Shown piece by piece: positions 30,068 through 40,003 of a DNA stretch of 64,000 bases. The stretch is taken from NCBI GenBank assembly GCA_029204225.1, contig CM055106.1, positions 17,248,149 through 17,312,148 on the forward strand, given 5' to 3'. Position 1 is the stretch's first letter. Each line of letters opens with the position of its first letter. The notes beneath the pieces are model-generated. The model worked only from the letters and a program-made list of their open reading frames with translations. It was not told the origin of the DNA and searched no databases. The position numbers and the translations under genes are program-made. The stretch is from Diphasiastrum complanatum (lineage: Eukaryota; Streptophyta; Lycopodiopsida; Lycopodiales; Lycopodiaceae).

Positions 30068-32461
30068 CTAAAACATATGATCTAGATCCAACAAGATCTC
30101 ATCAATGCTTGATCTCGAATTTCCACAAAGGTTAGTGAAAACAATGTCACCAATGTCACCATCATAAATCAAAAGATAGATTCCAAACTTTCCATCCAAC
30201 ATGAAGTAGAGTAGGTGAAGATGAATATCAAACCTAATAAATCCAGCCTTCTTGAGTCCATAACAACCCGCGATAAGCTCACCAATGAGACCTTCCTTGC
30301 CTTGAAGAAATTGCCTCTCGATTTGCTCCATGTAGTCTTCTCCAACCAACCTTTTGCCATCTTGATCATGAGTGATCAATTCATAATCATAGAATCCTTT
30401 GAGTTGATGAAGAGATGTGAGATCCATGCCGTGGATCTTCCCTAGAACCAATCTTCCATTGCTCTTTCCTTCATAAGACTCCCTCTTAATGATTGCATCA
30501 TAAGAAGTAGATACCTCAAAAACATTAGAAGCCATGAAAAATATGATTAGTACCTTCCACATAAGGATGATTGAAGTACTCTCTTTTCTCAAACAAGAAC
30601 TTCTACTCAACGTTTTAGGTAATGACTCATATGATAATGATTCTTCCTCACTATCATTCACAATGACATCATTCAAAGTACATCCTACTTTGAACTCTTC
30701 ACATACTTCTCTTCTTCTTGACTTGTGACTATCTCCCTCACTAAGTCTCTTGATAGAACCATTTGATCTACTCTCTTTATGAAGACATGTGACTCCACTT
30801 GCTGGAAAAATGACTTTCTTGGAATCATAACAAAAGAATGTAGAAGAACCATCTCCTTCGTGAATGCACCTAGCAACATCTTTTTCCATATGATCAAAGA
30901 AATCATTGGCAACAATCTTTTCCAAGGAAGAACCTTCACCTCCATTGATGAAGTTAGCTCTTTCCTTACCTTTTGAATGCTTGCACTTGCCATGAAGAAC
31001 CAATGAAACACCATCATTATCCTCAAGACTAGCCAAGTTAGCACAAAGATGAACATCTCCAAGAAGCATATTAGATCTTGACCTAGATCTAGCATAAGGA
31101 AGCTTGTTAGACTCTGCATAAGATCCACCAATCTTATTGATGCTAAAAGGTAACTTTGGAAAGTTGAGACCAATCTCCTTTTCCATTCCATCCTTTTTGT
31201 TAGCCATAACAAAAGCATCAAGCTTGAAAAGTCTACCTTGTCTATTGCCCCTAGCAACCAAGATTTCTTCCTTTGTAATGAAACAAGAATTACCACCAAA
31301 CTTTACCATGTATCCTTTCTTTATCATTTGACCAACACTTAGCAAATTCTTTGAAAGTGAAGGAATGTAAAGAACACCATCAAGTCTTGCTTTCCTATTA
31401 GTAGAGAGACAAATAGGAATTGAACCAATACCTTCAATCACACACTCACCACCATTGGACATGTGAATTGCTTTCTTGGCTCCATCATAAGTGACCAAAG
31501 AAGTAAAGAACTCCTTATGACTAGTCATGTGTGAGCTAGCTCCACTATCAATCCACCATGAATCTTTGTCACCTTCACTTGATATTAGACTTGAAGAACA
31601 CATCAAAAGAGAATCACCACCACCTAGATCCTCATCATTAGTAGTAAAGTTGATTTGCTTGCTACCTTCATCTCTTTGCTTCTTCAAACATTCATTTGCA
31701 AAATGCCCTTTGATTCCACAATAAAAGCATTTCAACTTAGACTTATCTTTCTTTTTGCCAAAAGAAGAAGTCTCACCTTTATCTTGCCCTTTAGACCACT
31801 TGCCTTTGTCTTTGCCCTTGAACTTGCCTTTGATGAACATAGCATCCTCTTCATAATGAGATGTCGATGTAGATCCACCTCCTCTTGATTGAAGCCTATA
31901 CTCCTCATTCACCAAGATCTCTTGCAAATCCACAATACTTGGCAAAGTCGTTTGAATAGCAAAACTTTGAACAAGATTAGCATGATCATCCAACAAGCCA
32001 TTAAGTATAACTTGAACAAGTTCTACCTCCTTAATGCTTTCATCAATACATGCTAACTCATCATTGAATGCTTTAACCCTCAAAACAAAAGCATGAGTAC
32101 TCTCTTCCTTCTTTTGCAAACTTTGAAAGATTTGCCTCCTAAGAGTAAGAACTCTTGATGTAGACTTGGATTCATAAAGCTTCTTCAAAGCTTCCCAAGC
32201 CTCCAAAGATGATGTGCACTTACCAACTTCCTTGAGAAGTTCATTGGTAACATTCATCTTGATCATGTGTAGAGCTTTCTTTGCTCTCTTATCATACCTC
32301 ACTTGATCTTGAGGTGCTTGAGTTCTCTCCTCCACACCTGCAACAATCTCCATCAACTCATTCATCTCCAATAAGGACTCCATCCTCACCTTCCAAGTAG
32401 AATAGTTGATTGAGGTAAGCCTTTCATTGCTCTCCAACATAAATCCACCACTTGTAACCAT
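30068..32461 (-). CDS. element G gag-protease fused to an unfamiliar domain, 797 aa
   Basis: Gag occupies about residues 1-200 (MVTSGGFMLESNERLTS start, NYSTWKVRMESLLEMN, YESKSTSRVLTL). It is followed by a Lys/Gly-rich linker, zinc knuckle CFYCGIKGHFANEC (residues 245-258), protease motif WWIDSGASSHM (302-312, Asp305) and pre-integrase segment LYIPSLSKNLLSVG to RQGRLFKLDAF (about 364-417). Integrase should follow. SNKLPYARSRSRS near 451 still resembles the start of a copia integrase, but from about residue 465 on nothing matches pol. The unfamiliar 330 residues are charged, contain a hydrophobic stretch (MWKVLIIFFMASNVF) and stay open to TAG. Gag would assemble particles. The start is the first ATG after the primer site giving the canonical gag N-terminus. 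Confidence 0.85.
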   Translation of the reverse strand: MVTSGGFMLESNERLTSINYSTWKVRMESLLEMNELMEIVAGVEERTQAPQDQVRYDKRAKKALHMIKMNVTNELLKEVGKCTSSLEAWEALKKLYESKSTSRVLTLRRQIFQSLQKKEESTHAFVLRVKAFNDELACIDESIKEVELVQVILNGLLDDHANLVQSFAIQTTLPSIVDLQEILVNEEYRLQSRGGGSTSTSHYEEDAMFIKGKFKGKDKGKWSKGQDKGETSSFGKKKDKSKLKCFYCGIKGHFANECLKKQRDEGSKQINFTTNDEDLGGGDSLLMCSSSLISSEGDKDSWWIDSGASSHMTSHKEFFTSLVTYDGAKKAIHMSNGGECVIEGIGSIPICLSTNRKARLDGVLYIPSLSKNLLSVGQMIKKGYMVKFGGNSCFITKEEILVARGNRQGRLFKLDAFVMANKKDGMEKEIGLNFPKLPFSINKIGGSYAESNKLPYARSRSRSNMLLGDVHLCANLASLEDNDGVSLVLHGKCKHSKGKERANFINGGEGSSLEKIVANDFFDHMEKDVARCIHEGDGSSTFFCYDSKKVIFPASGVTCLHKESRSNGSIKRLSEGDSHKSRRREVCEEFKVGCTLNDVIVNDSEEESLSYESLPKTLSRSSCLRKESTSIILMWKVLIIFFMASNVFEVSTSYDAIIKRESYEGKSNGRLVLGKIHGMDLTSLHQLKGFYDYELITHDQDGKRLVGEDYMEQIERQFLQGKEGLIGELIAGCYGLKKAGFIRFDIHLHLLYFMLDGKFGIYLLIYDGDIGDIVFTNLCGNSRSSIDEILLDLDHMF

Positions 32462-33050
32462 GTTGAAGTGACCTGATCTTCTCTTTCAACCTGTTCTAAT
32501 GCACAAATCACTCTCTTGAATGTCAACAAATGAACTCAAGAAGAAATCACAAAGATATGGAACCTCTCAAATCTCTTCTAGCACTTCTAACTAGAAAATC
32601 AACACATAGAATAGTGAAATCTTGATCAACCTATGATCTATCCTCAATCTAATGATTCTTGCCACTTCCTAAGATTGAAACACACTCAAATAAAGTTCAG
32701 TAACCTCACAAACTAGAAATCCAATCAAAATTAGGGTTTTGACAAAATCACAAAAAATTGAATATCTCAAATTCTACATGCAATTTCTAGAAACTTGGTA
32801 TATCTTCTTGTAGACTCCAATGAGACCTTTATAATACACCAAAAATCATCTAATTCCAGTAAGCCAAGTGTGAAATTGGAATTGATCAACTATATAACCC
32901 TATATTGAGTTTTGACCTACAAAAGATCAATTCTACACATGCAAAAATGCTGATTTTTGAGTAGAGATCAATCTAGCATGCTCTAGCATTGGTAACTCCT
33001 CCAAAATCCTTGCTAAAGATGGCTGATCCTTTCATAACCTGAAACACAAT

Positions 33051-33063
33051 AGCTCTGATACCA
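33051..33063 (-). promoter_or_regulatory. element G primer-binding site
   Basis: TGGTATCAGAGCT on the minus strand directly after the LTR end CTTCACA, complementary to initiator-Met tRNA. Confidence 0.9.
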
Positions 33064-33717
33064 TGTGAAGTATTTCAGATCATCCAAGATCCAATCCATG
33101 TCCCAAATCTTTGGTTACAATAAGGAGCAAACCAACAATCCTGCCAATGTAGAAAAATCAGCATCTACATACAAAATGAGATGCAAACTCTAAGAGATAT
33201 TGATCAAACATGAACCAAAACATAAAATATGTTTGCTGTCCGTACAATTATAGTACCCTACTGTATTTCACATGTGTGGAACTGAAAATAGCAATAAATG
33301 ATCATTCTACACATAGAATTGCAAGATAACACCAAGATAGTGCACCAATGAGTAGTAGAACCCAGAGAGAACCATGTATAATGATGAAATGAGAGAGAGA
33401 AGAGAGAAGATGTGTCTCTCCATGAGTTACATCCTTTTATAGAGTTTCCAAACCCTATTTGGCCACTTGGCTTTCCCTCCAAAATGTAAATCCTACTATT
33501 TTTGGGTCTAGATTCAATGTACCCAAAGTTCAAATTTGAATCTCTCTCAAACTTGACTACCAACTTTCCCACACTTTCCAAAAGTGTTTATTGAATGTAT
33601 TTTAAACTAATATAACTTCAAAAAGTTTATCTCTAAGTTTAAAATGAGTTTTGGCCTCTTATTGACAATTTACCAAAATGTGACTAAACTAGACTAAATT
33701 AGTTGAAATCTCTCACA
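33064..33717 (-). repeat. element G 5' LTR
   Basis: 654 bp, TGTGAGAGATTTC to ATACTTCACA on the minus strand, equal in length to the 3' LTR. It contains CACATGTG where many other LTRs here have CACACGTGTG. Confidence 0.9.
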
Positions 33718-33897
33718 TGTAGAATGCTCAATTTATGCTATATTCGGATCCACACGTGTGAAATTTAGTAGCTTCCTATTTTTGTATGGACAACAACTTC
33801 ATTTCATGTTTTGATTGATGTTTGATCAAGATCTATTAGAGTTTGCATCTCATTCATAGAGTAGATGTTGATTTTTCTACATTGGCAAGGTTGGTGA
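33718..33897 (+). mobile_element. LTR H, right part
   Basis: Continues LTR H after element G: TGTAGAATGCTCAATTTATG, then CCACACGTGTGAAAT, GTTTGATCAAGATC and TTTTTCTACATTGGCA, the inverse of the element G LTR. Truncated near 33897. Confidence 0.7.
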
Positions 33898-35270
33898 TTT
33901 GTTGTCTTTCTAACCAAAGATCAAAGGGATGATTTTGGATCTTAATGATCTGAAATTCTTCACAGCATGACCTGAAATCCTTTTTAGTGACCGAAAAGAT
34001 TCGGAAAAGGGGAAAAGAAGATATGAGTTGGAATTCGTATATGAAGTTGGAATTCAAAAATTTCCAAGAACTTGGCATAGTACAAATAAATTGGATTCAG
34101 AAGTTACTTGAATCATTTATCAGATTTTCATATTTTAAAAAAATCTCCAAAGTAGTTATATGTTCCAATTATACCGATTGATTTTTAAAATGATTGATCG
34201 AAAAGATGGACGGTCTTCTTGGAGGAAGAACCTATGGTATGGGATGCATGAAATTCCAAAGAGAAGATCTGAAACTAACTGATCGGGGTGACCATAATAG
34301 AGCCGTTGTTAGGGCCAATTTTGACAGGGGGTTGGTCCAGCCAAAACGTCCTAAAAGGGTCAAGGGGCCTCACCTCTAAAGGCGGTTTGGCCCTACATGA
34401 GCAATAGAGAATTTGCCACTTCCAACCCTGATGGCCTTCTCTATTGCCCCATGCTCCCCAACCGATGAGGATTTTCCAGGCTCTCAGAAATAAGGTTGCA
34501 AGAAAGGGGTGCTGTCAATTTTGGTGCAATGATTCACTAGCTTTCTAGGGTTATGGTTCCGTAAAACTTTTGATCACTAATTCGCATTAGGATCTTGCTA
34601 ATGTCTCTTTCCCCATTGAATTTGGCTTACAATCAGTAAAAATCTTACATGGGCTTGAAACCGATTTATTGCCTATGATCTGCTTGTAGGGTGCAAGTTA
34701 TACACACCGATTTGTTTGATAAGCGGTGGTATTTTTGCCGACCGTCGGGTCTAGGTATTTTGCTAGACAATACCGATGGCGGGTGTGACTAGTGTGACGC
34801 TTAACCAAGATGGTGCATTTCAACCGTGGATGGTGAACGGCCCGCAGGTCGCAAAATTTTCTCTAGCCTCATTTAGGGTGGGTTGGGACCCAATGCTAGG
34901 TGAACCGACACTTTTGGCTCATTCTTACAAAACCTGGCCACAAAATATTTTTGACGATTTTTTTCTGAAACTGGTCCAGACTGGTGATTACCAATTCTTT
35001 TTTTGTTTAGACATTCAACTTATACTCTCTGAGAACTGATTCAACAGAGAATAACCATCTAGTCTCCTCTCTGTACTGACTCTTCTCTTAAGCCCTATAT
35101 TCTGACAGTAGTCCATATAGGACAACTTACTGTCCTAAGATCCAATACACAAGATGCTAGGAAGTATTGGTTTTCCACTAGTCTATGGAATCAATTAGTA
35201 AAATTGTCCTCACCTCTTATGGATGTGCGAGGCGTCACTCGTCCTCACAAATTGGTTCAAGATCTGATAG
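33898..35270. other. unassigned; decayed, possibly transposon-derived
   Basis: Short open frames at 34194-34379 and 34776-35039 (the latter with GVTSVTLNQDGAFQPWMVNG and FRVGWDPMLGEPTLL) look protein-like over 60-80 residues but match no family I know. Stops separate them. No LTR or primer site seen. Confidence 0.3.
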
Positions 35271-35274
35271 AGAC

Positions 35275-35390
35275 GATTGAAGTCTTTTTCTTTTTTCTTT
35301 TTTTTCTCTTACTTTTCTCTCAGTCTTTCTTTCTCTCTCTTAATCTATTTTTCTTTTTCTTTTTTTTTTATATATTTTTCTTCTGTGCCT
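35275..35390. repeat. CT/T-rich low-complexity tract
   Basis: Almost pure pyrimidine on the plus strand (TTTTTCTTTTTTCTTT-like). Phe/Ser-rich open frames across it are artefacts of composition. 35400-35890 holds nothing recognised. Confidence 0.8.
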
Positions 35391-35893
35391 TACCCATTGG
35401 GCGATGGAGTCACTCCCCACCCCCACTTTATTGTTTCCATTCCCACTTTTTCCTCTCTTACCCTCCCTTTTATGCTTCTGATCAGACACTCATGCTCATA
35501 GGAGAAAATATGTTTGGCCCTATGCAGCTCAGAGTATATGCCGAATGCAGGGTTATGGATGCATGAGATAGTCTTGCAATCAAATGACCAAGCACACTAT
35601 GCCTACATGATGCAAGTGTAGTGGTGGTGGGTGCAATGGATTTTGACTCATCTGTGATATATGTAGATCATAGTTTTCAGTGTGTGTGGATCTCATATGT
35701 AGTAACAATAACTCTCATATTTATACACAACAATTATTATTATTTTCATTTTTCTAGTAGTATTTTAAAACAAGATGGAACGTTGACCAACAAATAAAGA
35801 AACCAAACTGGCAAAGAAAAGTCAAACTTACCACCCCTAGACTCTCCCATGTGAAATCAGGGATAAGGGTGTATTGATGTCATCTTACCACAT

Positions 35894-36812
35894 CTATCCA
35901 ACATCCACCTTGTTGTCTGGATATTCATCATTTGCTTTAACCCTAACTTGCACTTCAGTGTTTTTTGTCCTATTTCTCTTTGGCATATTCGGTCGTTCGT
36001 GTATTTGATAGGTGGCCAAAAGATCTAGGTCATCATTTGGTTCAAGAAAATATCCTAGCACCACATTTTCTTCATGCTCGGATTCTTCATTATTGATGTA
36101 GTTCTTTGTTCCAAAGGAACGAATCATATGGTGTTCTAGTACTATCCTGGATAAAATTATCAAAGTTTACCACATGTGGTCATCTATTGTCGCTTTTTGA
36201 TATTTGAATAAGTGTTGGATATCAAATGATTCCTGATCAAATACATCAGGTGGGGGTTCATGATTTTTGTCATTTTCTTGCTTCGTTACACAACAACTTA
36301 TGGATCTAGTTTTAGGGGGGATAATCTACAGGGGCTGTCCATACTATGTCATGTACTTCTGCATAGTCTAAGTTGCCTTCACTAACCTCGTCAGGAGGTA
36401 CAGCTTGGTCGTCGGTGGCTTGTTGATTAACAACAGATGCGAATGATATAAGCTCCTTAGACTTAGTGGGCTTCCCAAAACTCCCCTGCCGATCACACTC
36501 TTCCATCCACTCTTTGCTAGGTGGGTTTGTTTGTAACCTACTATGGGTTAGCGTTAGTACTCTCACCCTAGTCCCCTCGGGGATGAGTGTTCCTATTGAG
36601 TCGCGCGGGGGTCTCTTGTCATTGGTCTTGTCTCGTCTATTCTGAGGAGGTCGTTTAAGCTTTTCGATCTGTGAATCTTTAGTCTTTCTGTTTAAAATTT
36701 CGTAAGTGACTAGTCCATAACACTGTAGATCTAACCCAACACACTGTATCTGATGTCCATGGCTTTGTGTGCTTGTAGATCTGGGCTTCTCATCCAAAAC
36801 TACTTTCTTCAC
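35894..36812 (-). pseudogene. gypsy 1 post-gag region, unknown coding pieces
   Basis: Two minus-strand frames, 36812-36312 and 36163-35894. The first holds CVGLDLQCYGLVTYEIL, a Lys/Arg-rich part and an acidic C-terminus. The second is acidic (EESEHEENVV, LEPNDDLDLLATYQ). They follow the gypsy gag in the same orientation and are probably its degenerate downstream polyprotein, but no protease or RT motif is visible. Confidence 0.4.
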
Positions 36813-37014
36813 AAGATTGCATTCCCGAATCCTAGCCTGTATAGCCCTAAGGACCTAAGGAATAATTGAGTTTTGACTGGTTTTCTTAAAAGTATAATCC
36901 CTTTGGTTTGTCTCAATTCCAAGGGAAATGGCCTCATACTAACTTCTGAGAGAGTTGTTTCTTCATCTATACGGCTTCTAATCAAGGGTATAGGTTCTTC
37001 TATTCCAACAGTAG

Positions 37015-38060
37015 CTATTGAGGGTGATCCGTCTCTAGTTCAGTGTCTATGGAGTCTACCAGCCGCTTACTTGCTCCCTCACACTCTTCATTAGTGATGT
37101 CTGTCTGTACCCTATCTTGGGTTACCCTCAGCCATTTCTTAACTATGAGAATTTCTGCCAAGTTTATCGAGGGTTTCTCTCCTTCCGTTCTAGTCACCTC
37201 ACCTTGAGAGGTCACTCTACAATCTATTTGTGGTCGACTCCAAGTTTGGTAGGTTCTAAGTAGTTCGTCATCCATGACATCATCTATCGGTTCTTGCCTT
37301 CAATTTCTAGTATTCAAACCATTCTCTTGTGACCAACATTCATCCTCTGAATGGCCACACTCCCTACTACATTTGCAAAAGGTCTTGGAATGTGCAGGTG
37401 TAGACCTCCTACAAAAGTGGGACTATTAAGTGGTGATTTATCACGTTCTACTGGTTTGGTGTCCTCTTTCAATGGTACCATATGGTTCACAATTTTCATT
37501 ATGGCTAAGATGGTTTGGCATTCATTTGTATCAAGAAAGGCTTCTTCTGTGGTTCTGGCTCTACACACTGCTTCTTCAAATGATGTCACCCCAGATTGGC
37601 GTACTTCTAGTTGGATAGCTGGTTGTAGGCCCCTCAAGAAAAACATGAGTACTAATTGAGATGATACCTCTGTCGCTAGCCCTATGTTCAATTGGCTAAC
37701 GAGCTCTTTGAGTCATTTAACATATAGGCATACTGATTCTCTTGGTTCTTGTGGTCAAAGCAAACATCAAGCTATCAAGATTGTATTTGAGTCCAAACTC
37801 TGCTATAAACAATTGTAACAATTTCTCCAAGGTGGTAATGGAAGCTTTGGGTAAATTATATTACCATCGTCTAGCTTCCCTTACTAGAGTTGTGGAAAAC
37901 AACATCATTCTATGCGTTGGATTTATGACAATGTTGGTGAACATCAGCGTGTCAAATTCATGGATATGTCTATGGGCATTTTCATCAGTGCTTCCGTGAA
38001 ACTGAGGTAGGGAGCCTACTATCCTTTGTGTCCTTCCGATATCATCAGGAATAACTATTG
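37015..38060 (-). pseudogene. gypsy 1 gag with zinc-knuckle-like motif
   Basis: Minus-strand translation of 38015-37800 gives FHGSTDENAHRHIHEFDTL, LFSTTLVREARRWYNLP and TTLEKLLQLFIAEF, the Retrotrans_gag pattern. After a frame change LMFFLRGLQPAIQLEV and GVTSFEEAVCRARTTEEAF follow. In a third frame near 37375-37330 CKCSRECGHSEDECW resembles a zinc knuckle. A further frame 37275-37015 has no known motif. Frameshifts throughout mark it as inactive Ty3/gypsy. Confidence 0.75.
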
Positions 38061-38249
38061 GCTGAGTGACTCTTCATGTCAATGGTGCGATAGATAGAGG
38101 GCTAGGTGTTTGCACAGTCAGTTGTCGATGGTCATCTTCAGCTAAAATTTCTACTTCCATGTTCTAGTTAGTGTGATCCTCGAGGCCCATGTCTAGCTCA
38201 ACTTTACTTTCTACCATCGATCCCTGTTTTGATAGTATGTCATCATCCA

Positions 38250-39300
38250 TCATCTCTTCGTCACTTTTTGCTTCATCACCCACTCATTGGGCTCTGGTTC
38301 AATTCCATCTTCAGATATGGTCTCCCACTCAGATTCATCACTATAACTCTCAACTGGATTAGATATCTCACCTTCATTGTCATATCGAGTTGAGCACTCT
38401 CCTAATTCTACTTCTAATTGGATGTCATCTATGTGGATATTTGAAGGTGTTTCCCACTCTTGCAGTGAGAGTGCTATTGCTATTTGCAGATTAGCAGTAC
38501 TATCTTCTTGATTCTCAAGAAGATTTGGCATTGTGCATTCTTGTGGTGACTGCTCTTGGGTTTCAACAACTTTTGGGAGCAGGGGAGGTGAATCTCCTGC
38601 TAAACTCCTGCTATCTGCGGCTAGACTTGAATCTCTAGGCAATAGGCTGGCCTCTTGCATCGAAATTTGTAAAGCCAAGTCTAGTTCGGCGAATGAGAAT
38701 CCATCTAGATCTAGTTGCAGTGCTTCAACTAGATGTGGCTCTAGCTGAGGTTCGATCAAAAGGTCCTCTAATATGACATGTTTTTCTTCCATGACATCTA
38801 GTTCTGATGGTGTATGGTCTTTCCTTTCATCCTCATTCTATTCAGAAGACTCTAAGAATGCATCTATGGCTTTGGCAAGTCCTTTTTCGGTCATTACTTT
38901 AGGTGTCTCTATCGACCTCTCATGCTCATAGAGAATTCCTTTCTCCTCAAATTCTAGAGGAGACATCTCAATATCTGCAAAATACAAGCTAATAGTCTCA
39001 TGGGACTCCTCTTGTGGGTACTCCTCTACTATATTTTTAGAAGATCCTAAGCTCTCATCATCAGTGGTTGATATGGGCTTGTGCCTCCATCATTCATGGA
39101 CATTTGGTCAACATCAAGTGATGTACTTAGTTGGTCAAAAGACAGTTCACTCCACTCATTTGTCGATGGCTCACTAGTCACACTAGTGGATTGGTCTATC
39201 CCATCAAGGAGTGGATCAGATATGTTATGGCTCAAGGGGGTAGTCAATATCCTTTCTCTCCCAACATAATCTGGCGATCTAGATTCATGGCCCACGAGCG
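38250..39300 (-). pseudogene. gypsy 1-associated acidic ORF with UIM-like motifs
   Basis: A 180-codon minus-strand frame (38792-38250) just upstream of the gag, same orientation. It is highly acidic and holds two matches to the core ubiquitin-interacting motif (hydrophobic-x-x-Ala-x-x-x-Ser-x-x-acidic): AELDLALQISMQE at residues 35-47 and NLQIAIALSLQE at 101-112. A weaker third is LVEALQLDLD. A related acidic frame lies upstream (39300-39047, SFDQLSTSLDVDQMSMND), separated by stops in 38793-39046. It may be an N-terminal extension of the gypsy gag polyprotein or a captured host gene. The flanking acidic runs normally seen in UIMs are weak, so ubiquitin binding is unproven. Confidence 0.5.
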
Positions 39301-39370
39301 TGTGGAGAATTGTAAAGTAAATCAAAATGTTTGATATAGGGGTCTCAGAGAATTTCATAGTCAAGCATTT
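39301..39370 (+). mobile_element. copia B: LTR1 head fragment
   Basis: The first 70 bp of LTR1 (TGTGGAGAATTGTAAAG to CAAGCATTT), nearly identical to 11182-11251. The rest of the LTR, primer site and most of the leader are deleted, so gag follows within 30 bp. Confidence 0.75.
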
Positions 39371-39398
39371 GAGCCACTTTTATTTATCTCCACTTTAC

Positions 39399-40003
39399 AT
39401 GACTTCAATGAGTTCATACTTGTTGCAACCAAGTGAGAGATTGTCTACTTCCAATTATTCAATATGGAAGTTGAGGATGGAGTCCATCTTGAGCCTTCAA
39501 GATGTGATGGACATAGTTTTTGGCCTTGAAGAAGAACCACAAGTTCTTCAAGAGGTTCAAAAATACAAAAAGAGAGCTAGGATGGCTCTCCACTACATTA
39601 AGATGAATGTCTCTAATGAGATATTGAGGGAGATTGGTGATTGTTCTACATCCAAGGAAGCTTGGGATTGTCTCAAGTCCATCTATGAGGCTAAGAACAC
39701 ATCTAGGCTCCTCACTCTTAGAAATCGAATCTTCCAAAGTAGTCAAAAGAGTGATGAGAGTGCATCTAATTATGTTTTGAGAATCAAGGATATTCATAGG
39801 GAGCATGTATTGGTGACTCAATCAATCAAAGTGAGCTAGTCCAAGTCATTTTCAATGGCTTGAGAGATGAATATGACAACCTTGTCCAATCCTATGCCAT
39901 TAAGGAGGAGCTACCAAGTTTGGAGGCCCTTCAAAGTGTGCTTATTTCTGAAGAATCAAGACAAGAGTACAAAATCTTGAGGATGGACAAGCTATCACTC
40001 AAT
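39399..40003 (+). pseudogene. copia B gag
   Basis: MTSMSSYLLQPSERLS start, SNYSIWKLRMESILSLQDV, then WDCLKSIYEAKNTSRLLTL, with a frameshift near 39840 followed by YDNLVQSYAIKEELPSLEALQ. It is very close to copia A gag at 5945-6688. At 40003 plus-strand gag meets minus-strand pol. Confidence 0.8.

Larger units (their letters stand above)
28244..33717 (-). mobile_element. element G: complete gag-bearing non-autonomous copia-type retrotransposon
   Basis: A 5,474-bp element on the minus strand with two 654-bp LTRs, flanked by TGTAG on both sides (28239-28243 and 33718-33722). From its 5' end: LTR 33717-33064, primer site, gag-zinc knuckle-protease motif, an unfamiliar coding region, polypurine tract AGAGGGAG next to 28897, and LTR 28897-28244. 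No integrase, reverse transcriptase or RNase H motif is present. By eye the two LTRs differ at about fifteen places, so insertion is fairly recent. Its transposition would need pol enzymes from another copia element. Confidence 0.85.

Noticed and set aside
30685-31299. 204-codon minus-strand frame
   Set aside because: It overlaps the 797-codon element G frame in another phase, within the region of confirmed gag-protease orientation.
34776-35039. Possible real gene (GVTSVTLNQDGAFQPW)
   Set aside because: Protein-like but isolated, with no start context, exon partner or family I can name; left as unassigned.
35204-35566. Open frames rich in Phe and Ser
   Set aside because: They are produced by a T/CT-rich tract and have no protein-like features.
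37351-37659. 102-codon plus-strand frame
   Set aside because: It lies antisense to the gypsy gag, which has clear family motifs.
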